A stretch of DNA of 64,000 nt from Ariolimax columbianus (GCA_036924085.1 JAVGWX010000002.1:155290816-155354815), one strand, 5' to 3'. Shown: positions 29,501 to 44,700, counted from the first letter of the stretch. The notes: generated by a model not told the origin, from the letters alone. Program-made: numbers and translations.

Positions 29501-32500
29501 ATTTCGGCTAGCTGTGATGAGAGCGACGTTCTACAGGTGGGAAGATTGACTGCAGACCGAGGGTCATATCGGCTGGCTGGGGTGAGAGCGACGTTCCACA
29601 CGTGGGAAGATTGACTGCAGACCGAGGGTCATATCGGCTGGCTGTGGTGAGAGCGACGTTCTACAGGTGGGAAGATTGACTACAGACCGAGGGTCATATC
29701 GGCTGGCTGGGGTGAGAGCGACGTTCTACAGGTGGAAAGATTGACTGCAGACCGAGGGTCCTATCGGCTGGCTGTGATGAGAGCGACGTTCTACAGGTGG
29801 GAAGATTGACTGCAGACCGAGGGTCATATCGGCTGGCTGTGTTGAGGGCGACGTTCTACAGGTGGTAAGATCGACTGCAGACTTAGGGTCATATCGGCTG
29901 GCTGTGATGAGAGCGACGTTCTACAGGTGGGAAGATTGACTGCAGGCCGAGGGTCATATCGGCTGGCTGTGATGAGAGCGACGTTCTACAGGTGGGAAGA
30001 TTGACTGCAGACCGAGGGTCATATCGGCTGGCTGTGGTGAGAGCGACGTTCTACAGGTGGGAAGATTGACTGCAGACAGAGGGTCATATCGGCTGGCTGT
30101 GATGAGAGCGACGTTCCACACGTGGGAAGATTGACTGCAGACCGAGGGTCATATCGGCTGGCTGTGGTGAGAGCGACGTTCTACAGGTGGGAAGATTGAC
30201 TGCAGACCGAGGGTCATATCGGCTGGCTGGGGTGAGATCGACGTTCTACAGGTGGAAAGATTGACTGCAGACCGAGGGTCATATCGGCTGGCTGTTATGA
30301 TAGCGACGTTCTACAGATGGCAAGATTGACTGCAGACCGAGGGTCAAATCGGCTGGCTGTGATGAGAGCGACGTTCTACAGGTGGGAAGATTGACTGCAG
30401 ACCGAGGGTCATTTCGGCTAGCTGTGATGAGAGCGACGTTCTACAGGTGGGAAGATTGACTGCAGACCGAGGGTCATATCGGCTGGCTGTGATGAGAGCG
30501 ACGTTCCACACGTGGTAAGATTGACTGCAGACCGAGGGTCATATCGGCAGGCTGTGGGGAGAGCGACGTTCTACAGGTGGGAAGATTGACTGCAGACCGA
30601 GGGTCATATCGGCTGGCTGTGGTGAGAGCGACGTTCTACAGGTGGGAAGATTGACTGCAGACCGAGGGTCATATCGGCTGGCTGTGATGAGAGCGACGTT
30701 CTACAGGTGGGAAGATTGACTGCAGACCGAGGGTCATATCGGCTGGCTGTGTTGAGAGCGACGTTCTACAGGTGGGAAGATTGACTGCAGACCGAGGGTC
30801 ATATCGGCTGGCTGTGATGAGAGCGACGTTCTACAGGTAGAAAGATTGACTGCAGACCGAGGGCCAAATCGGCTGGCTGTGGTTATAGCGACGTTCTACG
30901 GGTGGAAAGATTGACTGCAGACCGAGGGTCATATTTGCTGGCTGTGGTGAGAGCGACGTTCTACAGGTGGGAAGATTGACTGCAAACAGAGGGTCATATC
31001 GGCTGGCTGTAATGAGAGCGACGTTCTACAGATGGAAAGATTGACTGCAGACAGAGGGTCATATCGGCTGGCTGTGATGAGAGCGACGTTCTACAGGTGG
31101 GGAGATTGACTGCAGACCGAGAGTCATATCGGCTGGCTGTGATGAGAGCGACGTTCTACAGGTGGGAAGATTGACTGCAGACAGAGGGTCATATCGGCTG
31201 GCTGTGATGAGAGCGACGTTCTACAGGTGGGGAGATTGACTGCAGACCGAGAGTCATATCGGCTGGCTGTGATGAGAGCGACGTTCTACAGGTGGGAAGA
31301 TTGACTGCAGGCCGAGGGTCATATCGGCTGGCTGTGATGAGAGCGACGTTCTACAGGTGGAAAGATTGACTGCAGACCGAGGGTCATATCGGCTGGCTGT
31401 GATGATAGCGACGTTCTACAGGTGGGAAGATTGACTGCAGACCGAGGGTCAAAACGGCTGGCTGTGATGAGAGGGACATTCTACAGGTGGGAAGATTGAC
31501 TGCAGACCGAGGGTCATTTCGGCTAGCTGTGATGAGAGCGACATTCTACAGGTGGGAAGATTGACTGCAGACCGAGGGTCATATCGGCTGGCTGTGATGA
31601 GAGCGACGTTCCACACGTGGGAAGATTGACTGCAGACCGAGGGTCATATCGGCTGGCTGTGGTGAGAGCGACGTTCTACAGGTGGGAAGATTGACTGCAG
31701 ACCGAGGGTCATATCGGCTGGCTGTGGTGAGAGCGACGTTCTACAGGTGGGAAGATTGACTGCAGACCGAGGGTCATATCGGCTGGCTGTGATGAGAGCG
31801 ACGTTCTACAGGTGGGAAGATTGACTGCAGACCGAGGGTCATATCGGCTGGCTGTGTTGAGAGCGACGTTCTACAGGTTGGAAGATTGACTGCAGACCGA
31901 GGGTCGTATCGGCTGGCTGTGATTAGAGCGACGTTCTACAGGTGGGAAGATTGACTGCAGATCGAGGGTCAAATCGGCTGGCTGTGGTGAGAGCGACGTT
32001 CTACGGGTGGAAAGATTGACTGCAGACCGAGGGTCATATCGGCTGGCTGTGGTGAGAGCGACGTTCTACAGGTGGGAAGATTGACTGAAAACAGAGGGTC
32101 ATATCAGCTGGCTGTGATGAGAGCAACGTTCTACAGGTGGGAAGATTGACTGCAGACTTAGGGTCATATCGGCTGGCTGTGATGAGAGCGACGTTCTAGA
32201 GGTGGGAAGATTGACTGCAGGCCGAGGGTCATATCGGCTGGCTGTGATGAGAGCGACGTTCTACAGGTGGGAAGATTGACTGCAGACCGAGGGTCATATC
32301 GGCTGGCAGTGGTGAGAGCGACGTTCTACAGTTGGGAAGATTGACTGCAGACAGAGGGTCATATCGGCTGGCTGTGATGAGAGCGACGTTCTACAGGTGG
32401 GAAGATTGACTGCAGACCGAGGGTCATATCGGCTGGCTGTGATGAGAGCGACGTTTCACAAGTGGGAAGCTTGACTGCAGACCGAGGGTCATATCGGCTG

Positions 32501-35500
32501 GCTGTGGTGAGAGCGACGTTCTACAGGTGGGAAGATTGACTGCAGACCGAGGGTCATATCGGCTGGCTGGGGCGAGAGCGACGTTCTACAGGTGGGAAGA
32601 TCGACTGCAGACTTAGGGTCATATCGGCTGGCTGTGATGAGAGCGACGTTCTACAGGTGGGAAGATTGACTGCAGGCCGAGGGTCATATCAGCTGGCTGT
32701 GATGAGAGCGACGTTCTACAGGTGGGAAGATTGACTGCAGACCGAGGGTCATATCGGCTGGCTGTGGTGAGAGCGACGTTCTACAGGTGGGAAGATTGAC
32801 TGCCGACAGAGGGTCATATCGGCTGGCTGTGATGAGAGCGACGTTCCACACGTGGGAAGATTGACTGCAGACCGAGGGTCATATCGGCTGGCTGTGGTGA
32901 GAGCGACGTTCTACAGGTGGGAAGATTGACTGCAGACCGAGGGTCATATCGGCTGGCCGGGGTGAGAGCGACGTTCTACAGGTGGAAAGATTGACTGCAG
33001 ACCGAGGGTCATATCGGCTGGCTGTGATGAGAGCGACGTTCTACAGGTGGGAAGATTGACTACAGACCGAGGGTCAAATCGGCTGGCTGTGGTGAGAGCG
33101 ACGTTCTACGGGTGGAAAGATTGACTGCAGACCGAGGGTCATATCGGCTGGCTGTGGTGAGAGCGACGTTCTACAGGTGGGAAGATTGACTGAAAACAGA
33201 GGGTCATATCAGCAGGCTGTGATGAGAGCGACGTTCTACAGGTGGGAAGATTGACTGCAGGCCGGGGGTCATATCGGCTGGCTGTGATGAGAGCGACGTT
33301 CTACAGGTGGGAAGATTGACTGCAGACCGAGGGTCATATCGGCTGGCTGTGGTGAGAGCGACGTTCTACAGGTGGAAAGATTCACTGCAGACAGAGGGTC
33401 ATATCGGCTGGCTGTGATGAGAGCGACGTTCTACAGGTGGGAAGATTGACTGCAGACCGAGGGTCATATCGGCTGGCTGTGATGAGAGCGACGTTCCACA
33501 CGTGGGAAGATTGACTGCTGACCGAGGGTCATATCGGCTGGCTGTGGTGAGAGCGACGTTCTACAGGTGGGAAGATTGACTGCAGACCGAGGGTCATATC
33601 GGCTGGCTGGGGTGAAAGCGACGTTCTACAGGTGGAAAGATTGACTGCAGACCGAGGGTCAGTACGGCTGGCTGTGATGAGATTGACGTTCTACAGGTGG
33701 GAAGATTGACTGCAGACCGAGGGTCATATCGGCTGGCTGTGATGAGAGCGACGTTCTACAGGTGGGAAGATTGACTGCAGACCGAGGGTCATATCGGCTG
33801 GCTGTGATGAGAGCGACGTTCCACACGTGGGAAGATTGACTGCAGACCGAGGGTCATATCGGCAGGCTGTGGGGAGAGCGACGTTCTACAGGTGGGAAGA
33901 TTGACTGCAGACCGAGGGTCATATCGGCTGGCTGTGGTGAGAGCGACGTTCTACAGGTGGGAAGATTGACTGCAGACCGAGGGTCATATCGGCTGGCTGT
34001 GATGAGAGCGACGTTCCACACGTGGGAAGATTGACTGCAGGCCGAGGGTCATATCGGCTGGCTGTGATGAGAGCTATGTTCTACAGGTGGGAAGTTTGAC
34101 TGCAGACCGAGGGTCATATCGGCTGGCTGTGATGATAGCGACGTTCTACAGGTGGAAAGATTGACTGCAGACCGAGGGTCAAAATGGCTGGCTGTGATGA
34201 GAGGGACGTTCTACAGGTGGGAAGATTGACTGCAGACCGAGGGTCATTTCGGCTAGCTGTGATGAGAGCGACATTCTACAGGTGGGAAGATTGACTGCAG
34301 GCCGAGGGTCATATCGGCTGGCTGTGATGAGAGCGACGTTCTACAGGTGGGAAGATTGACTGCAGACCGAGGGTCATATCGGCTGGCTGTGATGATAGCG
34401 ACGTTCTACAGATGGGAAAATTGACTGCAGACCGAGGGTCAAATCGGCTGGCTGTGATGAGAGCGACGTTCTACAGGTGGGAAGATTGACTGCAGACCGA
34501 GGGTCATTTCGGCTAGCTGTGATGAGAGCGACGTTCTACAGGTGGGAAGATTGACTGCAGACCGAGGGTCATATCGGCTGGCTGTGATGAGAGCGACGTT
34601 CCACACGTGGGAAGATTGACTGCAGACCGAGGGTCATATCGGCTGGCTGTGGGGAGAGCGACGTTCTACAGGTGGGAAGATTGACTGCAGACCGAGGGTC
34701 ATATCGGCTGGCTGTGGTGAGAGCGACGTTCTACAGGTGGGAAGATTGACTGCAGACCGAGGGTCATATCGGCTGGCTGTGATGAGAGCGACGTTCTACA
34801 GGTGGGAAGATTGACTGCAGACCGAGGGTCATATCGGCTGGCTGTGTTGAGAGCGACGTTCTACAGGTGGGAAGATTGACTGCAGACCGAGGGTCATATC
34901 GGCTGGCTGTGATGAGAGCGACGTTCTACAGGTGGGAAGATTGACTGCAGACCGAGGGCCAAATCGGCTGGCTGTGGTTATAGCGACGTTCTACGGGTGG
35001 AAAGATTGACTGCAGACCGAGGGTCATATTTGCTGGCTGTGGTGAGAGCGACGTTCTACAGGTGGGAAGATTGACTGCAAACAGAGGGTCATATCGGCTG
35101 GCTGTAATGAGAGCGACGTTCTACAGGTGGAAAGATTGACTGCAGACTTAGGGTCATATCGGCTGGCTGTGATGAGAGCGACGTTCTACAGGTGGGAAGA
35201 TTGACTGCAGACCGAGAGTCATATCGGCTGGCTGTGATGAGAGCGACGTTCTACAGGTGGGAAGATTGACTGCAGACCGAGGGTCATATCGGCTGGCTGT
35301 GATGATAGCGACGTTCTACAGGTGGGAAGATTGACTGCAGACCGAGGGTCATATCGGCTGGCTGTGTTGAGAGCGACGTTCTACAGGTTGGAAGATTGAC
35401 TGCAGACCGAGGGTCATATCGGCTGGCTGTGATGAGAGCGACGTTCTACAGGTGGGAAGATTGACTGCAGACCGAGGGTCATATCGGCTGGCTGTGGTGA

Positions 35501-37949
35501 GAGCGACGTTCTACGGGTGGAAAGATTGACTGCAGACCGAGGGTCATATCGGCTGGCTGTGGTGAGAGCGACGTTCTACAGGTGGGAAGATTGACTGAAA
35601 ACAGAGGGTCATATCAGCTGGCTGTGATGAGAGCGACGTTCTACAGGTGGGAAGATTGACTGCAGACTTAGGGTCATATCGGCTGGCTGTGATGAGAGCG
35701 ACGTTCTACAGGTGGGAAGATTGACTGCAGGCCGAGGGTCATATCGGCTGGCTGTGATGAGAGCGACGTTCTACAGGTGGGAAGATTGACTGCAGACCGA
35801 GGGTCATATCGGCTGGCTGTGGTGAGAGCGACGTTCTACAGGTGGGAAGATTGACTGCAGACAGAGGGTCATATCGGCTGGCTGTGATGAGAGCGACGTT
35901 CTACAGGTGGGAAGATTGACTGCAGACCGAGGGTCATATCGGCTGGCTGTGATGAGAGCGACGTTCCACACGTGGGAAGATTGACTGCAGACCGAGGGTC
36001 ATATCGGCTGGCTGTGGTGAGAGCGACGTTCTACAGGTGGGAAGATTGACTGCAGACCGAGGGTCATATCGGCTGGCTGGGGTGAGAGCGACGTTCTACA
36101 GGTGGAAAGATTTACTGCAGACCGAGGGTCATTTCGGCTAGCTGTGATGAGAGCGACATTCTACAGGTGGGAAGATTGACTGCAGACCGAGGGTCATATC
36201 GGCTGGCTGTGAGGAGAGCGACGTTCCACACGTGGGAAGATTGACTGCAGACCGAGGGTCATATCGGCAGGCTGTGGGGAGAGCGACGTTCTACAGGTGG
36301 GAAGATTGACTGCAGACCGAGGGTCATATCGGCTGGCTGTGGTGAGAGCGACGTTCTACAGGTGGGAAGATTGACTGCAGACCGAGGGTCATATCGGCTG
36401 GCTGTGATGAGAGCGACGTTCCACACGTGGGAAGATTGACTGCAGGCCGAGGGTCATTTCGGCTGGCTGGGATGAGAGCGATGTTCTACAGGTGGGAAGT
36501 TTGACTGCAGACCGAGGGTCATATCGGCTGGCTGTGATGATAGCGACGTTCTACAGGTGGAAAGATTGACTGCAGACCGAGGGTCAAAATGACTGGCTGT
36601 GATGAGAGGGACGTTCTACAGGTGGGAAGTTTGAATGCAGACCGAGGGTCATTTCGCCTAGCTGTGATGAGAGCGACATTCTACAGGTGGGAAGATTGAC
36701 TGCAGGCCGAGGGTCATATCGGCTGGCTGTGATGAGAGCGACGTTCTACAGGTGGGAAGATTGACTGCAGACCGAGGGTCATATCGGCTGGCTGTGATGA
36801 TAGCGACGTTCTACAGATGGGAAAATTGACTGCAGACCGAGGGTCAAATCGGCTGGCTGTGATGAGAGCGACGTTCTACAGGTGGGAAGATTGACTGCAG
36901 ACCGAGGGTCATTTCGGCTAGCTGTGATGAGAGCGACGTTCTACAGGTGGGAAGATTGACTGCAGACCGAGGGTCATATCGGCTGGCTGTGATGAGAGCG
37001 ACGTTCCACACGTGGGAAGATTGACTGCAGACCGAGGGTCATATCGGCTGGCTGTGGGGAGAGCGACGTTCTACAGGTGGGAAGATTGACTGCAGACCGA
37101 GGGTCATATCGGCTGGCTGTGGTGAGAGCGACGTTCTACAGGTGGGAAGATTGACTGCAGACCGAGGGTCATATCGGCTGGCTGTGATGAGAGCGACGTT
37201 CTACAGGTGGGAAGATTGACTGCAGACCGAGGGTCATATCGGCTGGCTGTGTTGAGAGCGACGTTCTACAGGTGGGAAGATTGACTGCAGACCGAGGGTC
37301 ATATCGGCTGGCTGTGATGAGAGCGACGTTCTACAGGTGGGAAGATTGACTGCAGACCGAGGGCCAAATCGGCTGGCTGTGGTTATAGCGACGTTCTACG
37401 GGTGGAAAGATTGACTGCAGACCGAGGGTCATATTTGCTTGCTGTGGTGAGAGCGACGTTCTACAGGTGGGAAGATTGACTGCAAACAGAGGGTCATATC
37501 GGCTGGCTGTAATGAGAGCGACGTTCTACAGGTGGAAAGATTGACTGCAGACTTAGGGTCATATCGGCTGGCTGTGATGAGAGCGACGTTCTACAGGTGG
37601 GAAGATTGACTGAAAACAGAGGGTCATATCAGCTGGCTGTGATGAGAGCGACGTTCTACAGGTGGGAAGATTGACTGCAGACTTAGGGTCATATCGGCTG
37701 GCTGTGATGAGAGCGACGTTCTACAGGTGGGAAGATTGACTGTAGGCCGAGGGTCATATCGGCTGGCTGTGATGAGAGCGACGTTCTACAGGTGGGAAGA
37801 TTGACTGCAGACCGAGGGTCATATCGGCTGGCTGTGGTGAGAGCGACGTTCTACAGGTGGGAAGATTGACTGCAGACAGAGGGTCATATCGGCTGGCTGT
37901 GATGACAGCGACGTTCTACAGGTGGGAAGATTGACTGCAGACCGAGGGT

Positions 37950-37965
37950 CAGTAATAGGCTGGCT
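37950..37965. repeat. 67-bp variant unit in the satellite
   Basis: Here GGTCATATCGGCTGG is replaced by GGTCAGTAATAGGCTGG, adding two bases. It is one of very few length changes in the left half and shifts the 65-bp phase of everything to its right. Confidence 0.8.
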
Positions 37966-39559
37966 GTGATGAGAGCGACGTTCCACACGTGGGAAGATTG
38001 ACTGCAGACCGAGGGTCATATCGGCTGGCTGTGGTGAGAGCGACGTTCTACAGGTGGGAAGATTGACTGCAGACCGAGGGTCATATCGGCTGGCTGGGGT
38101 GAGAGCGACGTTCTACAGGTGGAAAGATTTACTGCAGACCGAGGGTCATTTCGGCTAGCTGTGATGAGAGCGACATTCTACAGGTGGGAAGATTGACTGC
38201 AGACCGAGGGTCATATCGGCTGGCTGTGATGAGAGCGACGTTCCACACGTGGGAAGATTGACTGCAGACCGAGGGTCATATCGGCTGGCTGTGGTGAGAG
38301 CGACGTTCTACAGGTAGGAAGATTGACTGCAGACCGAGGGTCATATCGGCTGGCTGTGGTGAGAGCGACGTTCTACAGGTGGGAAGATTGACTGCAGACC
38401 GAGGGTCATATCGGCTGGCTGTGATGAGAGCGACGTTCTACAGGTGGGAAGATTGACTGCAGACCGAGGGCCAAATCGGCTGGCTGTGGTTATAGCGACG
38501 TTCTACGGGTGGAAAGATTGACTGCAGACCGAGGGTCATATTTGCTGGCTGTGGTGAGAGCGACGTTCTACAGGTGGGAAGATTGACTGCAAACAGAGGG
38601 TCATATCGGCTGGCTGTAATGAGAGCGACGTTCTACAGGTGGAAAGATTGACTGCAGACTTAGGGTCATATCGGCTGGCTGTGATGAGAGCGACGTTCTA
38701 CAGGTGGGAAGATTGACTGCAGACCGAGGGTCATATCGGCTGGCTGTGATGATAGCGACGTTCTACAGGTGGGAAGATTGACTGCAGACCGAGGGTCAAA
38801 ACGGCTGGCTGTGATGAGAGGGACGTTCTACAGGTGGGAAGATTGACTGCAGACCGAGGGTCATTTCGGCTAGCTGTGATGAGAGCGACATTCTACAGGT
38901 GGGAAGATTGACTGCAGACCGAGGGTCATATCGGCTGGCTGTGATGAGAGCGACGTTCCACACGTGGGAAGATTGACTGCAGACCGAGGGTCATATCGGC
39001 TGGCTGTGGTGAGAGCGACGTTCTACAGGTGGGAAGATTGACTACAGACCGAGGGTCATATCGGCTGGCTGTGGTGAGAGCGACGTTCTACAGGTGGTAA
39101 GATTGACTGCAGACCGAGGGTCATATCGGCTGGCTGTGATGAGAGCGACGTTCTACAGGTGGGAAGATTGACTGCAGACCGAGGGTCATATCGGCTGGCT
39201 GTGTTGAGAGCGACGTTCTACAGGTTGGAAGATTGACTGCAGACCGAGGGTCATATCGGCTGGCTGTGATGAGAGCGACGTTCTACAGGTGGGAAGATTG
39301 ACTGCAGACCGAGGGTCAAATCGGCTGGCTGTGGTGAGAGCGACGTTCTACGGGTGGAAAGATTGACTGCAGACCGAGGGTCATATCGGCTGGCTGTGGT
39401 GAGAGCGACGTTCTACAGGTGGGAAGATTGACTGAAAACAGAGGGTCATATCAGCTGGCTGTGATGAGAGCGACGTTCTACAGGTGGGAAGATTGACTGC
39501 AGACTTAGGGTCATATCGGCTGGCTGTGATGAGAGCGACGTTCTACAGGTAGGAAGATT

Positions 39560-42500
39560 GACTGCAGACCGAGGGTCATATCGGCTGGCTGTGATGAGAG
39601 CGACGTTCCACACGTGGGAAGATTGACTGCAGACCGAGGGTCATATCGGCTGGCTGTGGTGAGAGCGACGTTCTACAGGTGGGAAGATTGACTGCAGACC
39701 GAGGGTCATATCGGCTGGCTGTGGTGAGAGCGACGTTCTACAGGTGGGAAGATTGACTGCAGGCCGAGGGTCATATCGGCTGGCTGTGATGAGAGCGACG
39801 TTCTACAGGGGGGAAGATTGACTGCAGACCGAGGGTCATATCGGCTGGCTGTGATGAGAGCGACGTTCTACAGGTGGGAAGATTGACTGCAGACCGAGGG
39901 TCATATCGGCTGGCTGTGGTGAGAGCGACGTTCTACAGGTGTGAAGATTGACTGCAGACCGAGGGTCATATCGGCTGGCTGTGATGAGAGCGACGTTCTA
40001 CAGGGGGGAAGATTGACTGCAGACCGAGGGTAATATCGGCTGGCTGTGATAAGAGCGACGTTCTACAGGTGGAAAGATTGACTGCAGACCGAGGGTCATA
40101 TCGGCTGGCTGTGGTTAGAGCGACGTTCTACAGGTGGGAAGATTGACTGCAGACCGAGGGTCATATCGGCTGGCTGTGGTGAGAGCGACGTTCTACAGGT
40201 GGGAAGATTGACTGCAGACCGAGGGTCATATCGGATGGCTGTGATGAGAGCGACGTTCTACAGGTGGGAAGATTGACTGCAGACTTATGGTCATATCGGC
40301 TGGCTCAATTGAGAGCGACGTTCTACAGGTGGGAAGATTGACTGCAGGCCGAGGGTCATATCGGCTGGCTGTGATGAGAGCGACGTTCTACAGGTGGAAA
40401 GATTGACTGCAGACCGAGGGTCATATCGGCTGGCTGTGTTGAGAGCGACGTTCTACAGGTGGGAAGATTGACTGCAGACCGAGGGTCATATCGGCTGGCT
40501 GTGTTGAGAGCGACGTTCTACAGGTGGGAAGATTGACTGCAGACCGAGGGTCATATCGGCTGGCTGTGATGATAGCGACGTTCTACAGGTGGGAAGATTG
40601 ACTGCAGACCGAGGGTCAAAACGGCTGGCTGTGATGAGAGGGACGTTCTACAGGTGGGAAGATTGACTGCAGACCGAGGGTCATTTCGGCTAGCTGTGAT
40701 GAGAGCGACATTCTACAGGTGGGAAGATTGACTGCAGACCGAGGGTCATATCGGCTGGCTGTGATGAGAGCGACGTTCCACACGTGGGAAGATTGACTGC
40801 AGACCGAGGGTCATATCGGCTGGCTGTGGTGAGAGCGACGTTCTACAGGTGGGAAGATTGACTGCAGACCGAGGGTCATATCGGCTGGCTGTGGTGAGAG
40901 CGACGTTCTACAGGTGGTAAGATTGACTGCAGACCGAGGGTCATATCGGCTGGCTGTGATGAGAGCGACGTTCTACAGGTGGGAAGATTGACTGCAGACC
41001 GAGGGTCATATCGGCTGGCTGTGTTGAGAGCGACGTTCTACAGGTTGGAAGATTGACTGCAGACCGAGGGTCATATCGGCTGGCTGTGATGAGAGCGACG
41101 TTCTACAGGTGGGAAGATTGACTGCAGACCGAGGGTCAAATCGGCTGGCCGTGGTGAGAGCGACGTTCTACGGGTGGAAAGATTGACTGCAGACCGAGGG
41201 TCATATCGGCTGGCTGTGGTGAGAGCGACGTTCTACAGGTGGGAAGATTGACTGAAAACAGAGGGTCATATCAGCTGGCTGTGATGAGAGCGACGTTCTA
41301 CAGGTGGGAAGATTGACTGCAGACTTAGGGTCATATCGGCTGGCTGTGATGAGAGCGACGTTCTACAGGTGGGAAGATTGACTGCAGGCCGAGGGTCATA
41401 TCGGCTGGCTGTGATGAGAGCGACGTTCTACAGGTGGGAAGATTGACTGCAGACCGAGGGTCATATCGGCTGGCTGTGGTGAGAGCGACGTTCTACAGGT
41501 GGGAAGATTGACTGCAGACAGAGGGTCATATCGGCTGGCTGTGATGAGAGCGACGTTCTACAGGTGGGAAGATTGACTGCAGACCGAGGGTCATATCGGC
41601 TGGCTGTGATGAGAGCGACGTTCCACACGTGGGAAGATTGACTGCAGACCAAGGGTCATATCGGCTGGCTGTGGTGAGAGCGACGTTCTACAGGTGGGAA
41701 GATTGACTGCAGACCGAGGGTCATATCGGCTGGCTGGGGTGAGAGCGACGTTCTACAGGTGGAAAGATTTACTGCAGACCGAGGGTCATTTCGGCTAGCT
41801 GTGATGAGAGCGACATTCTACAGGTGGGAAGATTGACTGCAGACCGAGGGTCATATCGGCTGGCTGTGATGAGAGCGACGTTCCACACGTGGGAAGATTG
41901 ACTGCAGACCGAGGGTCATATCGGCTGGCTGTGGTGAGAGCGACGTTCTACAGGTGGGAAGATTGACTGCAGACCGAGGGTCATATCGGCTGGCTGTGGT
42001 GAGAGCGACGTTCTACAGGTGGGAAGATTGACTGCAGGCCGAGGGTCATATCGGCTGGCTGTGATGAGAGCGACGTTCTACAGGGGGGAAGATTGACTGC
42101 AGACCGAGGGTCATATCGGCTGGCTGTGATGAGAGCGACGTTCTACAGGTGGGAAGATTGACTGCAGACCGAGGGCCAAATCGGCTGGCTGTGGTTATAG
42201 CGACGTTCTACGGGTGGAAAGATTGACTGCAGACCGAGGGTCATATTTGCTGGCTGTGGTGAGAGCGACGTTCTACAGGTGGGAAGATTGACTGCAAACA
42301 GAGGGTCATATCGGCTGGCTGTAATGAGAGCGACGTTCTACAGGTGGAAAGATTGACTGCAGACTTAGGGTCATATCGGCTGGCTGTGATGAGAGCGACG
42401 TTCTACAGGTGGGAAGATTGACTGCAGACCGAGGGTCATATCGGCTGGCTGTGATGATAGCGACGTTCTACAGGTGGGAAGATTGACTGCAGACCGAGGG

Positions 42501-44700
42501 GCAAAACGGCTGGCTGTGATGAGAGGGACGTTCTACAGGTGGGAAGATTGACTGCAGACCGAGGGTCATTTCGGCTAGCTGTGATGAGAGCGACATTCTA
42601 CAGGTGGGAAGATTGACTGCAGACCGAGGGTCATATCGGCTGGCTGTGATGAGAGCGACGTTCCACACGTGGGAAGATTGACTGCAGACCGAGGGTCATA
42701 TCGGCTGGCTGTGGTGAGAGCGACGTTCTACAGGTGGGAAGATTGACTGCAGACCGAGGGTCATATCGGCTGGCTGTGGTGAGAGCGACGTTCTACAGGT
42801 GGTAAGATTGACTGCAGACCGAGGGTCATATCGGCTGGCTGTGATGAGAGCGACGTTCTACAGGTGAGAAGATTGACTGCAGACCGAGGGTCATATCGGC
42901 TGGCTGTGTTGAGAGCGACGTTCTACGGGTTGGAAGATTGACTGCAGACCGAGGGTCATATCGGCTGGCTGTGATGAGAGCGACGTTCTACAGGTGGGAA
43001 GATTGACTGCAGACCGAGGGTCAAATCGGCTGGCTGTGGTGAGAGCGACGTTCTACGGGTGGAAAGATTGACTGCAGACCGAGGGTCATATCGGCTGGCT
43101 GTGGTGAGAGCGACGTTCTACAGGTGGGAAGATTGACTGAAAACAGAGGGTCATATCAGCTGGCTGTGATGAGAGCGACGTTCTACAGGTGGGAAGATTG
43201 ACTGCAGACTTAGGGTCATATCGGCTGGCTGTGATGAGAGCGACGTTCTACAGGTGGGAAGATTGACTGCAGGCCGAGGGTCATATCGGCTGGCTGTGAT
43301 GAGAGCGACGTTCTACAGGTGGGAAGATTGACTGCAGACCGAGGGTCATATCGGCTGGCTGTGGTGAGAGCGACGTTCTACAGGTGGGAAGATTGACTGC
43401 AGACAGAGGGTCATATCGGCTGGCTGTGATGAGAGCGACGTTCTACAGGTGGGAAGATTGACTGCAGACCGAGGGTCATATCGGCTGGCTGTGATGAGAG
43501 CGACGTTCCACACGTGGGAAGATTGACTGCAGACCGAGGGTCATATCGGCTGGCTGTGGTGAGAGCGACGTTCTACAGGTGGGAAGATTGACTGCAGACC
43601 GAGGGTCATATCGGCTGGCTGGGGTGAGAGCGACGTTCTACAGGTGGAAAGATTTACTGCAGACCGAGGGTCATTTCGGCTAGCTGTGATGAGAGCGACA
43701 TTCTACAGGTGGGAAGATTGACTGCAGACCGAGGGTCATATCGGCTGGCTGTGATGAGAGCGACGTTCCACACGTGGAAAGATTGACTGCAGACCGAGGG
43801 TCATATCGGCTGGCTGTGGTGAGAGCGACGTTCTACAGGTGGGAAGATTGACTGCAGACCGAGGGTCATATCGGCTGGCTGTGGTGAGAGCGACGTTCTA
43901 CAGGTGGGAAGATTGACTGCAGGCCGAGGGTCATATCGGCTGGCTGTGATGAGAGCGACGTTCTACAGGGGGGAAGATTGACTGCAGACCGAGGGTCATA
44001 TCGGCTGGCTGTGATGAGAGCGACGTTCTACAGGTGGGAAGATTGACTGCAGACCGAGGGTCATATCGGCTGGCTGTGGTGAGAGCGACGTTCTACAGGT
44101 GTGAAGATTGACTGCAGACCGAGGGTCATATCGGCTGGCTGTGATGAGAGCGACGTTCTACAGGGGGGAAGATTGACTGCAGACCGAGGGTAATATCGGC
44201 TGGCTGTGATAAGAGCGACGTTCTACAGGTGGAAAGATTGACTGCAGACCGAGGGTCATATCGGCTGGCTGTGGTTAGAGCGACGTTCTACAGGTGGGAA
44301 GATTGACTGCAGACCGAGGGTCATATCGGCTGGCTGTGATGAGAGCGACGTTCTACAGGTGGGAAGATTGACTGCAGACCGAGGGTCATATCGGATGGCT
44401 GTGATGAGAGCGACGTTCTACAGGTGGGAAGATTGACTGCAGACTTATGGTCATATCGGCTGGCTCAATTGAGAGCGACGTTCTACAGGTGGGAAGATTG
44501 ACTGCAGGCCGAGGGTCATATCGGCTGGCTGTGATGAGAGCGACGTTCTACAGGTGGAAAGATTGACTGCAGACCGAGGGTCATATCGGCTGGCTGTGTT
44601 GAGAGCGACGTTCTACAGGTGGGAAGATTGACTGCAGACCGAGGGGCATATCGGCTGGCTGTGTTGAGAGCGACGTTCTACAGGTGGGAAGATTGACTGC
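39560..44700. repeat. 64-unit (4,160-bp) duplication inside the satellite
   Basis: Rare variants recur at exactly 64 x 65 bp: GAGGGTAATA at 40026 and 44186, and AGACTTATGG followed by GGCTCAATTGAG at 40281 and 44441. Between them lies a separate repeat of about 28-29 units, marked by GTCAAAACGG or GCAAAACGG at 38791, 40611 and 42496. Confidence 0.8.
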
